Assembly: GCA_017433825.1 (NCBI GenBank)
Contig: JAFRGL010000005.1
Span: 122,797 to 186,796, forward strand
DNA from: Eubacterium sp.
Lineage (GTDB): Bacteria > Bacillota > Clostridia > Lachnospirales > Lachnospiraceae
Length of the DNA stretch: 64,000 nt
Direction of reading: 5' to 3'
The notes below the pieces were generated by a model that was given only the letters and a program-made list of their open reading frames with translations, did not search any database and was not told the DNA's origin. A program made the position numbers and the translations under genes. This document shows positions 7,351-15,710 of this stretch, piece by piece. How positions within the stretch are numbered: position 1 is the stretch's first letter; each line of letters starts with the position of its first letter.

Positions 7351-9428
7351 GATTCCTGATTCTGCACGAGTCACCCGGAAGGATCCGGCTGCAGGCAGAC
7401 ATGAAAAGGATGAGCATGGAACAGGCGGACCTGATGGAAGCCTGGCTTCTGCAGCAGCCGGAAGTAAAGTATGCTTCCGTCCATGACCGGACCTGCAGCG
7501 TGACGATCCTCTATCAGAAGGAAAGGGCGGCCCTCTGCCATGCCCTGGCGGGCTTTTCCTTTGAGAAGGCAGCAGGGGAGGTGCGCCTGCCGATGAACAA
7601 AAGCCGCGCCATGAACCGTAAATACAAGGAGAAACTGGTCTTCATGGTGGCCTGGCATATCGCCAGGCGCCTGTTTTTGCCTCTGCCTTTGCGGCGGATT
7701 TTCTGCATCGTCCAGGCGCTGCCGCGCATTATCGGCGCGGTAAAGGCGCTGCGCCGCCGGAGGATGACGACAGACGTGCTGGACGGTACCGCCATCGGCG
7801 TATCCCTGCTCACAGGAGACTTTTCCACGGCGGGTTCCGTCTGCTTCCTGTTAAAACTGGGAGAGCTCCTGGAAGAGTGGACCCACAAACGTTCGGTTGA
7901 TGATCTTGCAAAGAACATGGCACTGCAGGTGGACCGAGTCTGGCGTGTGAATGATGACAATTCCCAAAGCGCCGTTCCCCTGGATGAGATCCGCCCGGGG
8001 GACCTGATAGCGGTTTACACCGGACACGTGCTGCCGCTCGACGGTGTAATCGAAGAAGGCGACGTGATGGTAAACCAGGCTTCCCTGACAGGGGAGAGCG
8101 TACCGGTTGCCAAAGGCAGCGGAACCTCTGTCTATGCGGGGTGCGTTGTGGAGGAAGGAAACTGTGTGGTCCGCGTTACTGCAAAGGCCGGAGGGAACCG
8201 CTATGACCGGATTGTGCGGATGATCGAGGATTCGGAGCGCATGAAATCCGGCGCGGAAAACCGTGCCGCAAATCTTGCGGACAAGCTGGTGCCCTGGTGC
8301 TTTGCGGGAAGCGCGCTTACCTGGCTTTTAACAGGGAACACGGCGAGGGCGGTTTCCGTCCTGATGGTGGATTTTTCCTGCGCCTTAAAGCTGGCCATGC
8401 CTTTAAGCGTCCTTTCTGCCATGCGTGAGGCCGGACGGCATAGAATTACCGTCAAGGGCGGCAAATACATGGAGAAGGTAAGCAGGGCGGATACGGTTAT
8501 CTTCGACAAAACCGGAACGCTGACAAATGCCTGCCCGACGGTCGTCCGGATCGAACCGTTTCACGGTGAAGACGCGGATGAGATGCTGCGTACCGCAGCC
8601 TGTCTGGAAGAGCATTTCCCGCATTCCGTGGCCAATGCCGTCGTCCGCGCCGCGGCTGAAAAAAATCTGAATCACAATGAGATGCACAGTGAGGTGGAGT
8701 ATGTCGTTGCCCACGGGATTGCAACGAAAATCGATAAAAAACGGGTGATAATCGGCAGCCGCCACTTTGTGTTCGAGGATGAGAATGTCCGGGTCCTTGA
8801 AGAGGACCAGGCGCGGTTTGACATACTGCCGGATTCCCTTTCCTGGCTGTTCCTGGCGGTCGACGGTATTTTATCCTGCGCGATCGGAATCCTGGACCCG
8901 CTGCGTACGGAAGCGTCTGAGACGATAGAAGCCCTGCATGCGGCCGGCATTAAAAAGACGGTAATGATCACAGGGGACAACAGAAAGACAGCGATGGCTG
9001 TCGCAGGACAGCTGGGAATTGATGCATATCTTGCGGAAGTCCTGCCGGAGGATAAGGCAGAGTATATCAGGAAAGAACAGTCCGGCGGCCGTACGGTTGT
9101 CATGATCGGGGACGGAATCAACGATACACCGGCGCTTTCCGTTGCCGATGTGGGCATCGCCATCGGAAACGGCGCGCTTATCGCCCGTGAAGTGGCAGAT
9201 ATCACTGTTTCGGCTGAGGATTTAAGGGAGCTTGTTTATTTAAAACAGCTGTCTGACCGCCTGATGGCACGCATCAACAGGAATTACCGCTTTGTGATAG
9301 GCTTTAACAGTGTCCTTATTGTGCTTGGCGCACTCGGGATACTGCCGCCGGCAGTTTCCGCGCTGCTGCACAACTCGTCAACGCTGCTTTTAAGCATGCA
9401 CTGCATGACGGACCTTATGGATAAATAA
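7347..9428 (+). CDS. P1B-type heavy-metal-translocating ATPase
   Basis: A 693-residue metal pump. The N-terminus has a degenerate metal-binding-like fold (residues 1-60) without a CxxC motif. Then come the membrane helices, the actuator TGES (about 248-251), the phosphorylation site IFDKTGTLT with Asp387, a nucleotide-domain HS in place of the usual HP (EEHFPHSVANA) and the hinge GDGINDTPAL. The membrane metal site usually read as CPC is here DFSCALKLAMP (about 342-352), so it is not a standard copper or zinc/cadmium exporter. With the DtxR-like operators upstream, Fe or Mn export is a reasonable guess. Confidence 0.92.
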   Translation: MRFLILHESPGRIRLQADMKRMSMEQADLMEAWLLQQPEVKYASVHDRTCSVTILYQKERAALCHALAGFSFEKAAGEVRLPMNKSRAMNRKYKEKLVFMVAWHIARRLFLPLPLRRIFCIVQALPRIIGAVKALRRRRMTTDVLDGTAIGVSLLTGDFSTAGSVCFLLKLGELLEEWTHKRSVDDLAKNMALQVDRVWRVNDDNSQSAVPLDEIRPGDLIAVYTGHVLPLDGVIEEGDVMVNQASLTGESVPVAKGSGTSVYAGCVVEEGNCVVRVTAKAGGNRYDRIVRMIEDSERMKSGAENRAANLADKLVPWCFAGSALTWLLTGNTARAVSVLMVDFSCALKLAMPLSVLSAMREAGRHRITVKGGKYMEKVSRADTVIFDKTGTLTNACPTVVRIEPFHGEDADEMLRTAACLEEHFPHSVANAVVRAAAEKNLNHNEMHSEVEYVVAHGIATKIDKKRVIIGSRHFVFEDENVRVLEEDQARFDILPDSLSWLFLAVDGILSCAIGILDPLRTEASETIEALHAAGIKKTVMITGDNRKTAMAVAGQLGIDAYLAEVLPEDKAEYIRKEQSGGRTVVMIGDGINDTPALSVADVGIAIGNGALIAREVADITVSAEDLRELVYLKQLSDRLMARINRNYRFVIGFNSVLIVLGALGILPPAVSALLHNSSTLLLSMHCMTDLMDK

Positions 9429-9460
9429 AACAAACCTTTTCAATCCCTTATCCGGACATA

Positions 9461-9517
9461 AAAACACCCCCGGGCAGGTTTTACAGTTAAAAATCCTGTC
9501 CGGGGGTGTTTTCATCA
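9461..9517 (+). terminator. Bidirectional terminator between convergent genes
   Basis: An 18-bp stem (AAAACACCCCCGGGCAGG, one wobble pair) with A and T runs on both sides. It serves the ATPase operon on + and the lipoprotein gene on -. Confidence 0.85.
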
Positions 9518-9566
9518 AAATCCGGGTCCGATTCGTTTAAACGGCTGATTTTTTCCCTGAAGCGTT

Positions 9567-9956
9567 TCAGCCCTGGATGTCAGCGTTCATGGTGTCGTTG
9601 TCCAGTATAAGCTTCACAACGGAATCCTTTTCCATGTTGACGGTTACTTCGCCTACACGGTCGGATTCGTCCGCGCCGTAGACCGTTACAACATGCTGGC
9701 CCGCGGGAACAATCTCGATAGACTGATGGAGTTCGCCTTTGACAACGGTCCAGAGGACTTTGCCGTCAAGCTGTACCGTTACTTCTTCAGCCAGTTCACT
9801 GTTGGTCTCCCTGTATTCCAGGGCGATGTCCAGGTTGTACATGGCCTCAGACTCCGTCTTGGAGCCTTCGGAAGAGGAATTCTTGTTTCCGCAGGCAGTC
9901 AGAGAGGATGCGGCAATCATTACCGCTACGATAAGTAAAATACCAAACTTCTTCAT
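9567..9956 (-). CDS. Small secreted lipoprotein, unknown function
   Basis: A 129-residue protein. I chose the start at 9956 because AAGGAGATCT precedes it and the protein then has a lipoprotein signal peptide (MKKFGILLIVAVMIAASSLTAC) with the lipobox cysteine at about residue 22. A Ser/Glu-rich spacer leads to a roughly 85-residue beta-rich domain (TVQLDGKVLWTVVKG, then VTVYGADESDRVGEVTVNM) that looks like a small immunoglobulin-like or PEGA-like fold. It would sit on the outer face of the membrane. Monocistronic. Function not recognised. Confidence 0.75.
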   Translation of the reverse strand: MKKFGILLIVAVMIAASSLTACGNKNSSSEGSKTESEAMYNLDIALEYRETNSELAEEVTVQLDGKVLWTVVKGELHQSIEIVPAGQHVVTVYGADESDRVGEVTVNMEKDSVVKLILDNDTMNADIQG

Positions 9957-10125
9957 AGATCTCCTTCCTTTCCGCAAACCCTGCCGCGGGCAGGAGGCCC
10001 GGCGGATTTGCTTCCCGCTGTGTACGGGGGCTTTCCGAATTTTTATGTTTTGCCGGAAAACCATAAAAAAATATACCATCCCGGACGGCTGAAAGTCAAA
10101 GCTTCACTGCTTTTCGGAAAAAGAA

Positions 10126-10150
10126 ATAACCGTCATAATATGACGGTTAT
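10126..10150. promoter_or_regulatory. 25-bp perfect palindrome
   Basis: ATAACCGTCATA and TATGACGGTTAT flank one central A. It lies in the gap upstream of the leader promoter, with no T run on either strand, so a protein-binding site is more likely than a terminator. Confidence 0.5.
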
Positions 10151-10237
10151 GAGTGAACTTATGGATAATTATTCCGTCTGGCGGATACATGTAAATGGTA
10201 TTTCTTTTTTCAGTCAGGCATTCCCGCACAAGCACTG

Positions 10238-10266
10238 TTGACAATCTGTGTTAAATATAATATATT
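10238..10266 (+). promoter_or_regulatory. Promoter of the structured leader
   Basis: A perfect TTGACA (10238-10243) and TATATT (10261-10266) are 17 bases apart. Transcription would start near 10273 and run into the structured leader. The stretch 9957-10237 otherwise holds only the 25-bp palindrome and no supportable gene. Confidence 0.65.
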
Positions 10267-10310
10267 TACAAAAAAGATAAAAGCATACAAGCATATTGAA
10301 AAATGAATAT

Positions 10311-10480
10311 TATGCGTTCACAGCGATTAAGTTCGCAGCATGGAATGGGGTAGCGCCCCGCGAGCAGGTCACTGTTTGTCCGGTTATCCGGACAGAGTCA
10401 GATACATGGTGAACCGCATACACATCAATCCAGCGCATTGAATGTGAGACGGCAGACAGCTATGGTGTATTCTGTCGTTA
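10311..10480 (+). ncRNA. Structured 5' leader RNA, candidate riboswitch of unassigned class
   Basis: A closing helix pairs TATGCG-TTCAC (10311-10321) with GTGAA-c-CGCATA (10409-10420). Inside are hairpins GCGA/TCGC, GGGG/CCCC and GTCCGG/CCGGAC. Two more follow outside: CACATCAAT with ATTGAATGTG (10421-10446) and ACGGCAGA with TCTGTCGT (10449-10478). It then meets two tandem terminators before the first gene of the nitrogenase-like operon. I compared it by eye with cobalamin, NiCo, T-box, SAM and Moco consensus patterns and none fits convincingly. It could be a metabolite or metal sensor, or an independent small RNA. Confidence 0.55.
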
Positions 10481-10489
10481 TCGTTATTT

Positions 10490-10513
10490 AAAGCCGGGTA
10501 TTCCGGCTTTTTT
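10490..10513 (+). terminator. Terminator hairpin 1 of the leader
   Basis: AAAGCCGG, loop GTATT, CCGGCTTT, then a T run. It lies 54 bases before the methyltransferase start, so read-through must be regulated or partial. Confidence 0.85.
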
Positions 10514-10521
10514 GTTTCATT

Positions 10522-10545
10522 GCCCGGATTATGTCCGGGCTTTTT
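10522..10545 (+). terminator. Terminator hairpin 2 of the leader
   Basis: GCCCGGA, loop TTATG, TCCGGGC, then TTTTT. It is the second intrinsic terminator in 60 bases and sits directly before the ribosome site of the next gene. Confidence 0.8.
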
Positions 10546-10566
10546 CATTGGAAAGGGATGTTATTA

Positions 10567-11310
10567 ATGGGCTATTTAAATGTAAGTCAGAATTACTGGG
10601 ACTTAAGAAGCCACGGTTTCTCAGACGCCATCAATGAAGAACTTGACAGCGCCATAGGAGAACAGTGCAAGGAAAGGTTCCGTACTGTATTTGGAGAAAA
10701 GCCGCTGACAATACTGGATGACGGCGCCGGCGCGGGCTTTTATACGGTTCTTCTTTCCATGCTGGGGCACAGGGTTGTGAGCATCGATTATTCGGAAAAA
10801 ATGGTGGAAAGAATCATCGAAAACATGCGTTCCAGGGGATTTAAGGCCGACGCGTTCAAAATGGACGCGCAGAAGCTGGACTTTGAGGACGAAACTTTTG
10901 ATGCCGTGGTCCAGCGCAATGTAATGTGGAACCTTGATCATCCGGAAGAAGCGTACAAAGAGATATACAGGGTGCTTAAGCCGGGCGGCATATTTTTTAT
11001 CGACGACGGCAATCATTACCTTTCTTCCCATGATCCGGAGTACGCCAGAGAGCAGGAGGAAAGACGGAAAGAATTTGAGGCGCAAAAAAAAGCTGAAACG
11101 GTTATTCCCGGAAGCCATTACAGGCATAATCCCGAAAATGTCGATTATACGGTTATTGAGAAAATAGCGCAGCAGCAGCCTTTGAGCTATCAAAGAAGGC
11201 CGCAGTGGGATGTCAACCGGATGATACTTACGGGCTTTCGGGAAATGGACGTAAAAATAGACGGAAAAGGGCTTCCGCATCACTTTACCATCATAGCGAG
11301 GAAACCCTGA
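10567..11310 (+). CDS. Class I SAM-dependent methyltransferase heading the nitrogenase-like operon
   Basis: A 247-residue methyltransferase with motif I ILDDGAGAGFYTVLL (about 49-63), VVSIDYSEKMVERI, then DETFDAVVQRNVMWNL and VLKPGGIFFIDDG. I chose the ATG at 10567 because GAAAGGG lies nine bases before it; an in-frame ATG at 10531 falls inside terminator 2. The gene is separated from the importer lipoprotein by 75 bases without a terminator. It may modify a cofactor, a metallophore or the imported compound; these are inferences from context. Confidence 0.85.
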   Translation: MGYLNVSQNYWDLRSHGFSDAINEELDSAIGEQCKERFRTVFGEKPLTILDDGAGAGFYTVLLSMLGHRVVSIDYSEKMVERIIENMRSRGFKADAFKMDAQKLDFEDETFDAVVQRNVMWNLDHPEEAYKEIYRVLKPGGIFFIDDGNHYLSSHDPEYAREQEERRKEFEAQKKAETVIPGSHYRHNPENVDYTVIEKIAQQQPLSYQRRPQWDVNRMILTGFREMDVKIDGKGLPHHFTIIARKP

Positions 11311-11385
11311 ATGACTCAGGATATGAAGCCTTGTGCTTTATATAAATAAAAACCCGGAAATTAAAAACACAAAGGAGGATTTACA

Positions 11386-13029
11386 ATGAAAAGAAAATTC
11401 CCGGTAGTTCTTGCTGCCATCCTTGTTGTTTCCATGCTTTTTGCGGCATGCGGATCAAAGGACGGCGGCAGCACTTCTTCTGCCGACAAGCCTGCGGAAA
11501 GCAGCACAGCAGCTGAAAGTGCGGCGGAAGCCAGTGAAGTATCCGAAGCAGTGTCAGAAAGTACTGCCCAGACTGAGCCTTCTGCGCAGGAAGACAAGCA
11601 TCTTGATGTTGCCATTTACTGGAATGCCACGCTTGACCCGACAGACGGCTGGGGTGGCTGGTGGACCATGCGTTACGGCGTGGGCGAAACCCTGCTCACC
11701 ATGAATAAAGACATGGAACTGGAAACATGTCTTGCCGACAGTTATGAGGTAGTTAATCCCCAGACCTTCAGATTCCATATCCGCCAGGGCGTGAAATTCT
11801 CCAACGGAAATGACCTGACCCCGCAGATTGTTGCAGACACCATTACGATGACTGCTGAAAAAAACAGCAGGGGCGGCAACCTGAAGCTGGAAAGCGCTGA
11901 AGTGGACGGTGAATATGTCATCTTCAAAACGACGGAACCCTACAGCGGCTTCCCGTTTATGCTCACCGAGCCCATGTGCATCATCGTTGATACTACAGTG
12001 GATATGAGCGATTATGCGACCAATCCCATCTGCACCGGTCCCTACAAGGCAATCGGCTATGTTCCCGATGAAAAGTGGGAGCTTGAGGCTAACGAGTACT
12101 ACTGGAAAGGCGTTCCCTCAATCAAGTACATCACAAACCACAATATCGGCGCAGACACCAGGATTCAGTCCATGATGGCCGGCGATATTGCCATGGCGTA
12201 CTCACCCTCTACCGCAACGCTCAGCCTGATTGAAGGTTCTGACCAGTACAAGATCGTTTCGGCAGTAGGTACCAGGGAAAGCGATATCGCCATCAACTGC
12301 AGGGAAGGACGTCCCACTGCGGATAAGAACCTCAGGCTGGCTCTTGCCTATGCGCTGAACCGTGACGTGCTTGCCCAGATCGCAGGAAACGGCACCGCGG
12401 ATCCCCTTTCCAAGCCGTTCCCGGACAGCACCGGCTACGATATGAGCAAGGTAACCGGGCCCGATTATGACGTTGCCCTGGCGAAAGACTACCTTGCCAA
12501 AGCGGGCTATGAAGACAAAGACGGCAACGGATATGTGGAAAAGGACGGCGAGGAGCTTGTTCTGTCAATCCTTATCAGCAGTTCCTCCGGAACGGAAGTA
12601 TACCAGTCCATGATTGATATGTGGAAAGCCGTCGGAATCCATGCTGAGCTTGATCCCCTTGAGAATGTGAAAGACAAGAGATCGTCCGGAGACTTTGATA
12701 TCCTCGCCAATGCCGGCTGGCAGACAATGAACAACGGCGACGGACAGTCCTACATGCTCAATAGATGGACGGACGCCGGCACGGACAACTATGCAGGGTA
12801 TCATTCCGATGAATTCGAAGCCATCATGACGAAGATTAACGAAACCTTCAATCTTGAGGAAAGAGCAGCCCTGTTCTCTGACGCGGCACAGATTATCGCG
12901 GATGACTGCCCGGCTATTTTCTTTGCGGCAACCGCAAACTATGATGTAATCAATACGGCAGTATTGAACGATATCGAGATTTATCCGATCGATTACTATG
13001 TAATCGACAATACCTGGGAAATGAAATAA
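11386..13029 (+). CDS. ABC importer substrate-binding lipoprotein (peptide/nickel family)
   Basis: A 547-residue SBP_bac_5 protein with a lipoprotein signal (VVSMLFAACGSK) and a Ser/Glu/Ala-rich linker to about residue 68. The domain runs from there with family landmarks such as VNPQTFRFHIRQGVKFSNG and LALAYALNRDVLAQIAG. Members bind peptides, nickel or nickel chelates, or heme-like molecules. AAAGGAGG precedes the start. Because it leads a five-gene transporter placed inside a nitrogenase-like operon, the cargo may be a metal, a metallophore or the substrate of the reductase. Ligand unknown. Confidence 0.92.
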   Translation: MKRKFPVVLAAILVVSMLFAACGSKDGGSTSSADKPAESSTAAESAAEASEVSEAVSESTAQTEPSAQEDKHLDVAIYWNATLDPTDGWGGWWTMRYGVGETLLTMNKDMELETCLADSYEVVNPQTFRFHIRQGVKFSNGNDLTPQIVADTITMTAEKNSRGGNLKLESAEVDGEYVIFKTTEPYSGFPFMLTEPMCIIVDTTVDMSDYATNPICTGPYKAIGYVPDEKWELEANEYYWKGVPSIKYITNHNIGADTRIQSMMAGDIAMAYSPSTATLSLIEGSDQYKIVSAVGTRESDIAINCREGRPTADKNLRLALAYALNRDVLAQIAGNGTADPLSKPFPDSTGYDMSKVTGPDYDVALAKDYLAKAGYEDKDGNGYVEKDGEELVLSILISSSSGTEVYQSMIDMWKAVGIHAELDPLENVKDKRSSGDFDILANAGWQTMNNGDGQSYMLNRWTDAGTDNYAGYHSDEFEAIMTKINETFNLEERAALFSDAAQIIADDCPAIFFAATANYDVINTAVLNDIEIYPIDYYVIDNTWEMK

Positions 13030-13049
13030 TTCATCTCAGTATGTTTCCG

Positions 13050-13086
13050 GTCTGTGCCCGCCGTTTTGACGGGTACAGACTGTCTT
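13050..13086 (+). terminator. Intra-operon hairpin after the binding protein gene
   Basis: GTCTGTGCCCG pairs with CGGGTACAGAC (one wobble) and TGTCTTTT follows. It probably acts as a partial terminator or mRNA stabiliser that keeps the binding protein in excess over the membrane subunits. Confidence 0.6.
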
Positions 13087-13128
13087 TTAACTAAAACAGA
13101 TGATAAGCACCGGGGGAGGAGTGTTTTC

Positions 13129-14070
13129 ATGCTTAAACTGATCAGAAACAGGCTGCTGTCCCTGATTGTAATACTGTTCGGGCTGTCTATTCTCACCTAT
13201 GGAATGACCTACCTTCTTCCGTCCAATCCCATTGACGTCATGATAGATTCCATGGGGCTTCCTCATGATGAGGAGACAGTTGAAAAACTGAATAAGGAGT
13301 ACGGCTTTGACGCCCCGTTCCTGGTACAGTACGGGAGATGGCTGAACGGGGTATTCCATGGGAATTTAGGCCGTTCCGTCAAATACCAGGAGCCGGTGAA
13401 GGACGTCCTCGGCAGAAAACTTCCCAATACCGTCAAGCTGGCCTGTACGTCTTTTCTGCTGATGATTGTAATTTCTTTTCCGCTGGGAATCGCATCAGCG
13501 GTCTACAGAAACAAACTGGCGGATTATATCATACGGTTCCTGTCATTTATCGGAGGCGCCATGCCGACCTTCTGGTTCGGCATGATACTGATTTATTATC
13601 TGGGGGTTAAGCTGCAGCTCCTTCCTGTAGCCGGCTTTTCATCGTGGAAAAGCATCATTATGCCCACGATTACGCTGGGGGTGTCCTACAGCGCCTTTTA
13701 TATCAGGCGCATCCGGGCTGTTATGATCGAGCAGCTCAGCGAGGAATACATCTCCGGGCTGAAATCCAGGGGCGTAAGCAAAAAAAGGATCATCTTCTCC
13801 CATGTGCTTCCGAATTCCCTTCTTGCCATCGTGATGATGCTGGGCATGTCTTTCGGCGGGCTGCTGGGCGGTACAATGATTGTGGAAACCGTGTTCGGCT
13901 GGAACGGCATAGGTTCTGCCGCCATGGCTGCCATTTCAGCAAGGGATTATTACCTGATTCAGGGCTACGTGCTCTGGATGGGCTTTATCTATGTAATTGT
14001 CAATCTGTTTGTTGACATTTCCTATCAGTTCATCGATCCCAGGATCAGAAGGGGGATGCAGCAGAAATGA
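13129..14070 (+). CDS. ABC transporter permease (OppB/NikB-like)
   Basis: A 313-residue membrane protein of the dipeptide/nickel permease group. The start at 13129 is preceded by GGGGGAGGAG. It opens with a first helix near residues 9-29 (LLSLIVILFGLSILTYGMTY), followed by a large external loop and five further helices. The cytoplasmic EAA-like loop reads EYISGLKSRGVSKKRIIF HVLPN-type, the contact site for the ATPases. Its stop overlaps the next permease start by four bases. It forms the pore together with that gene product. Confidence 0.92.
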   Translation: MLKLIRNRLLSLIVILFGLSILTYGMTYLLPSNPIDVMIDSMGLPHDEETVEKLNKEYGFDAPFLVQYGRWLNGVFHGNLGRSVKYQEPVKDVLGRKLPNTVKLACTSFLLMIVISFPLGIASAVYRNKLADYIIRFLSFIGGAMPTFWFGMILIYYLGVKLQLLPVAGFSSWKSIIMPTITLGVSYSAFYIRRIRAVMIEQLSEEYISGLKSRGVSKKRIIFSHVLPNSLLAIVMMLGMSFGGLLGGTMIVETVFGWNGIGSAAMAAISARDYYLIQGYVLWMGFIYVIVNLFVDISYQFIDPRIRRGMQQK

Positions 14071-14909
14071 AGATGAAAACCATGTCAAGATACCGCAAAA
14101 TGGTCTGGATCCGGTTCTGGATAGTAATTGGATTCGCGGCGGTATTCGTGATTTTTGCCTTATTTGCCAGCCGCCTTGCGCCGTTCGACCCGCTGGAGAC
14201 GCATTACGACCATATGCTGGAAGCGCCGGGTACGACATTCTTTTTCGGAACGGACAACCTCGGCCGGGATTTGTTTTCCAGGATCCTTTACGGCGGCAAA
14301 ACATCCCTTCTGATTGCGTTTCTGGTAACGGCAATCGTTGCGGTCATCGGCATCTTTATCGGAACGACGGCAGGTTTCTTAGGCGGCGTGTTTGATGCCG
14401 TCCTGATGCGTATCTGCGATGTGCTGCTGGCATTTCCCGGGTCGATTTTTACGATAGCGATGGTCAGCTTTATCGGAACCGGCATACCGAACCTGATACT
14501 GGCGATGTCTATTACCAGCTGGACCGGCTTCGCCAGGATAAGCCGCTCCCTCGTTCTGTCGATTAAAAACAATGTCTTTATCGAACAGGCAAGGATGGGC
14601 GGCGCGTCAAACTGGAAAATCCTTACGGTATATATCGTTCCCAATGTAATGCCGGCGCTCCTTGTAAATGTATTCCAGAATATCGGCAGCAAGCTTCTTA
14701 CCATAGCAGGCCTGTCACTTCTGGGCCTGGGTTCGCCGCCGCCTACGCCGGAATGGGGCTTTATGCTTTCCGAGGGCAAAAACTTCATGTACCAGTGTCC
14801 TTGGCTTTTGGCGTTTCCGGGACTGGTCATCCTTATCAATGTCATCGTTTTCAACCTGCTGGCAGACAGCATTCAGGAAATTATGAACCCGAAGCAGAAT
14901 AACTGGTGA
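14067..14909 (+). CDS. ABC transporter permease (OppC/NikC-like)
   Basis: A 280-residue second pore subunit. A leading helix (about residues 16-36) precedes the OppC signature FGTDNLGRDLFSRILYGGKT. The transmembrane core follows, with the EAA-type loop NVFIEQARMGGASNWKIL. The C-terminal GLSLLGLGSPPPTPEWG is a hallmark of dipeptide/nickel permeases. Gene overlaps on the left and abutment on the right show a single transcript with the rest of the importer. Confidence 0.92.
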   Translation: MKMKTMSRYRKMVWIRFWIVIGFAAVFVIFALFASRLAPFDPLETHYDHMLEAPGTTFFFGTDNLGRDLFSRILYGGKTSLLIAFLVTAIVAVIGIFIGTTAGFLGGVFDAVLMRICDVLLAFPGSIFTIAMVSFIGTGIPNLILAMSITSWTGFARISRSLVLSIKNNVFIEQARMGGASNWKILTVYIVPNVMPALLVNVFQNIGSKLLTIAGLSLLGLGSPPPTPEWGFMLSEGKNFMYQCPWLLAFPGLVILINVIVFNLLADSIQEIMNPKQNNW

Positions 14910-15710
14910 ATGCGTATGAGTTTATTGGAGATAAAAAACTGTACAATCAGATATCAGAACGGGACACCGGCTGTAAGCAACGTTTCCTTTAACGTGGAAA
15001 AAGGCCAGATAGTAAGCCTTGTCGGGGAGAGCGGGAGCGGAAAAACCACACTGATAAGGGCGATACTCGGTATTCTTCCCTCAGGGGGGAAGGTTACGGA
15101 AGGCCAGATTATTCTGGACGGAACAGACCTCCTTACGCTCAGTGAGAGACAGCTGGAAAGTGTCCGTGGCAACAATATTTCCATGATATTCCAGGATGTC
15201 GGCGCATCCATGGACCCGGTAAAGCTCGTTAGAAGCCAGTATGCCGAATCTATCCTTGTGCACGAGAAGCTGCCAAAGGAGACATGCATCGAAAGGGCAC
15301 TTTCCATGCTGAAAAAAATGCACCTTACGGAACCGAAAAGGGTGATGGCATCCTATCCTTTTGAACTTTCCGGCGGAATGAAGCAAAGGGTCGGCATTGC
15401 CATGGGCATGACGGCGCAGCCCAAGCTCCTTCTTGCTGATGAACCGACCTCCGCGCTGGACGTGACAATACAGGCGCAGGTCGTCCGTGAAATAAAGGAA
15501 CTGCGGGATAAATACGGGGCTACGATTATACTTGTTACGCACAACATGGGCGTTGCATCTTATCTTTCCGATATGATTGGCGTCATGCAGAAAAGCAGAA
15601 TGGTTGAATTCGGGACCCGCGATGAGATTATACTCCATCCAAGGGAACAGTATACAAAGGACCTGATGGATGCGGTGCCGAAAATAGGAGGTAAACGCTT
15701 TGCCAGATAA
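14910..15710 (+). CDS. ABC transporter ATP-binding protein (OppD/NikD-like)
   Basis: A 266-residue ATPase with Walker A GESGSGKTT near residue 38, a Q-loop at FQD, the ABC signature LSGGMKQR near residue 155 and Walker B LLLADEPTSALD. It lacks the long C-terminal oligopeptide-specific extension of OppD, ending shortly after the H-loop and a KDLMDAVPK segment as NikD does. The start abuts the permease stop; a second in-frame ATG two codons on is also possible. Energises import together with the next gene. Confidence 0.92.
   Translation: MRMSLLEIKNCTIRYQNGTPAVSNVSFNVEKGQIVSLVGESGSGKTTLIRAILGILPSGGKVTEGQIILDGTDLLTLSERQLESVRGNNISMIFQDVGASMDPVKLVRSQYAESILVHEKLPKETCIERALSMLKKMHLTEPKRVMASYPFELSGGMKQRVGIAMGMTAQPKLLLADEPTSALDVTIQAQVVREIKELRDKYGATIILVTHNMGVASYLSDMIGVMQKSRMVEFGTRDEIILHPREQYTKDLMDAVPKIGGKRFAR

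Noticed and set aside
10311..10480. Cobalamin, NiCo or T-box leader
   Set aside because: Fragments such as GAGCAGG, GGACAG or GGGGTAGCGCCCCGCG recall these classes, but the order and spacing of the conserved blocks do not fit any of them.
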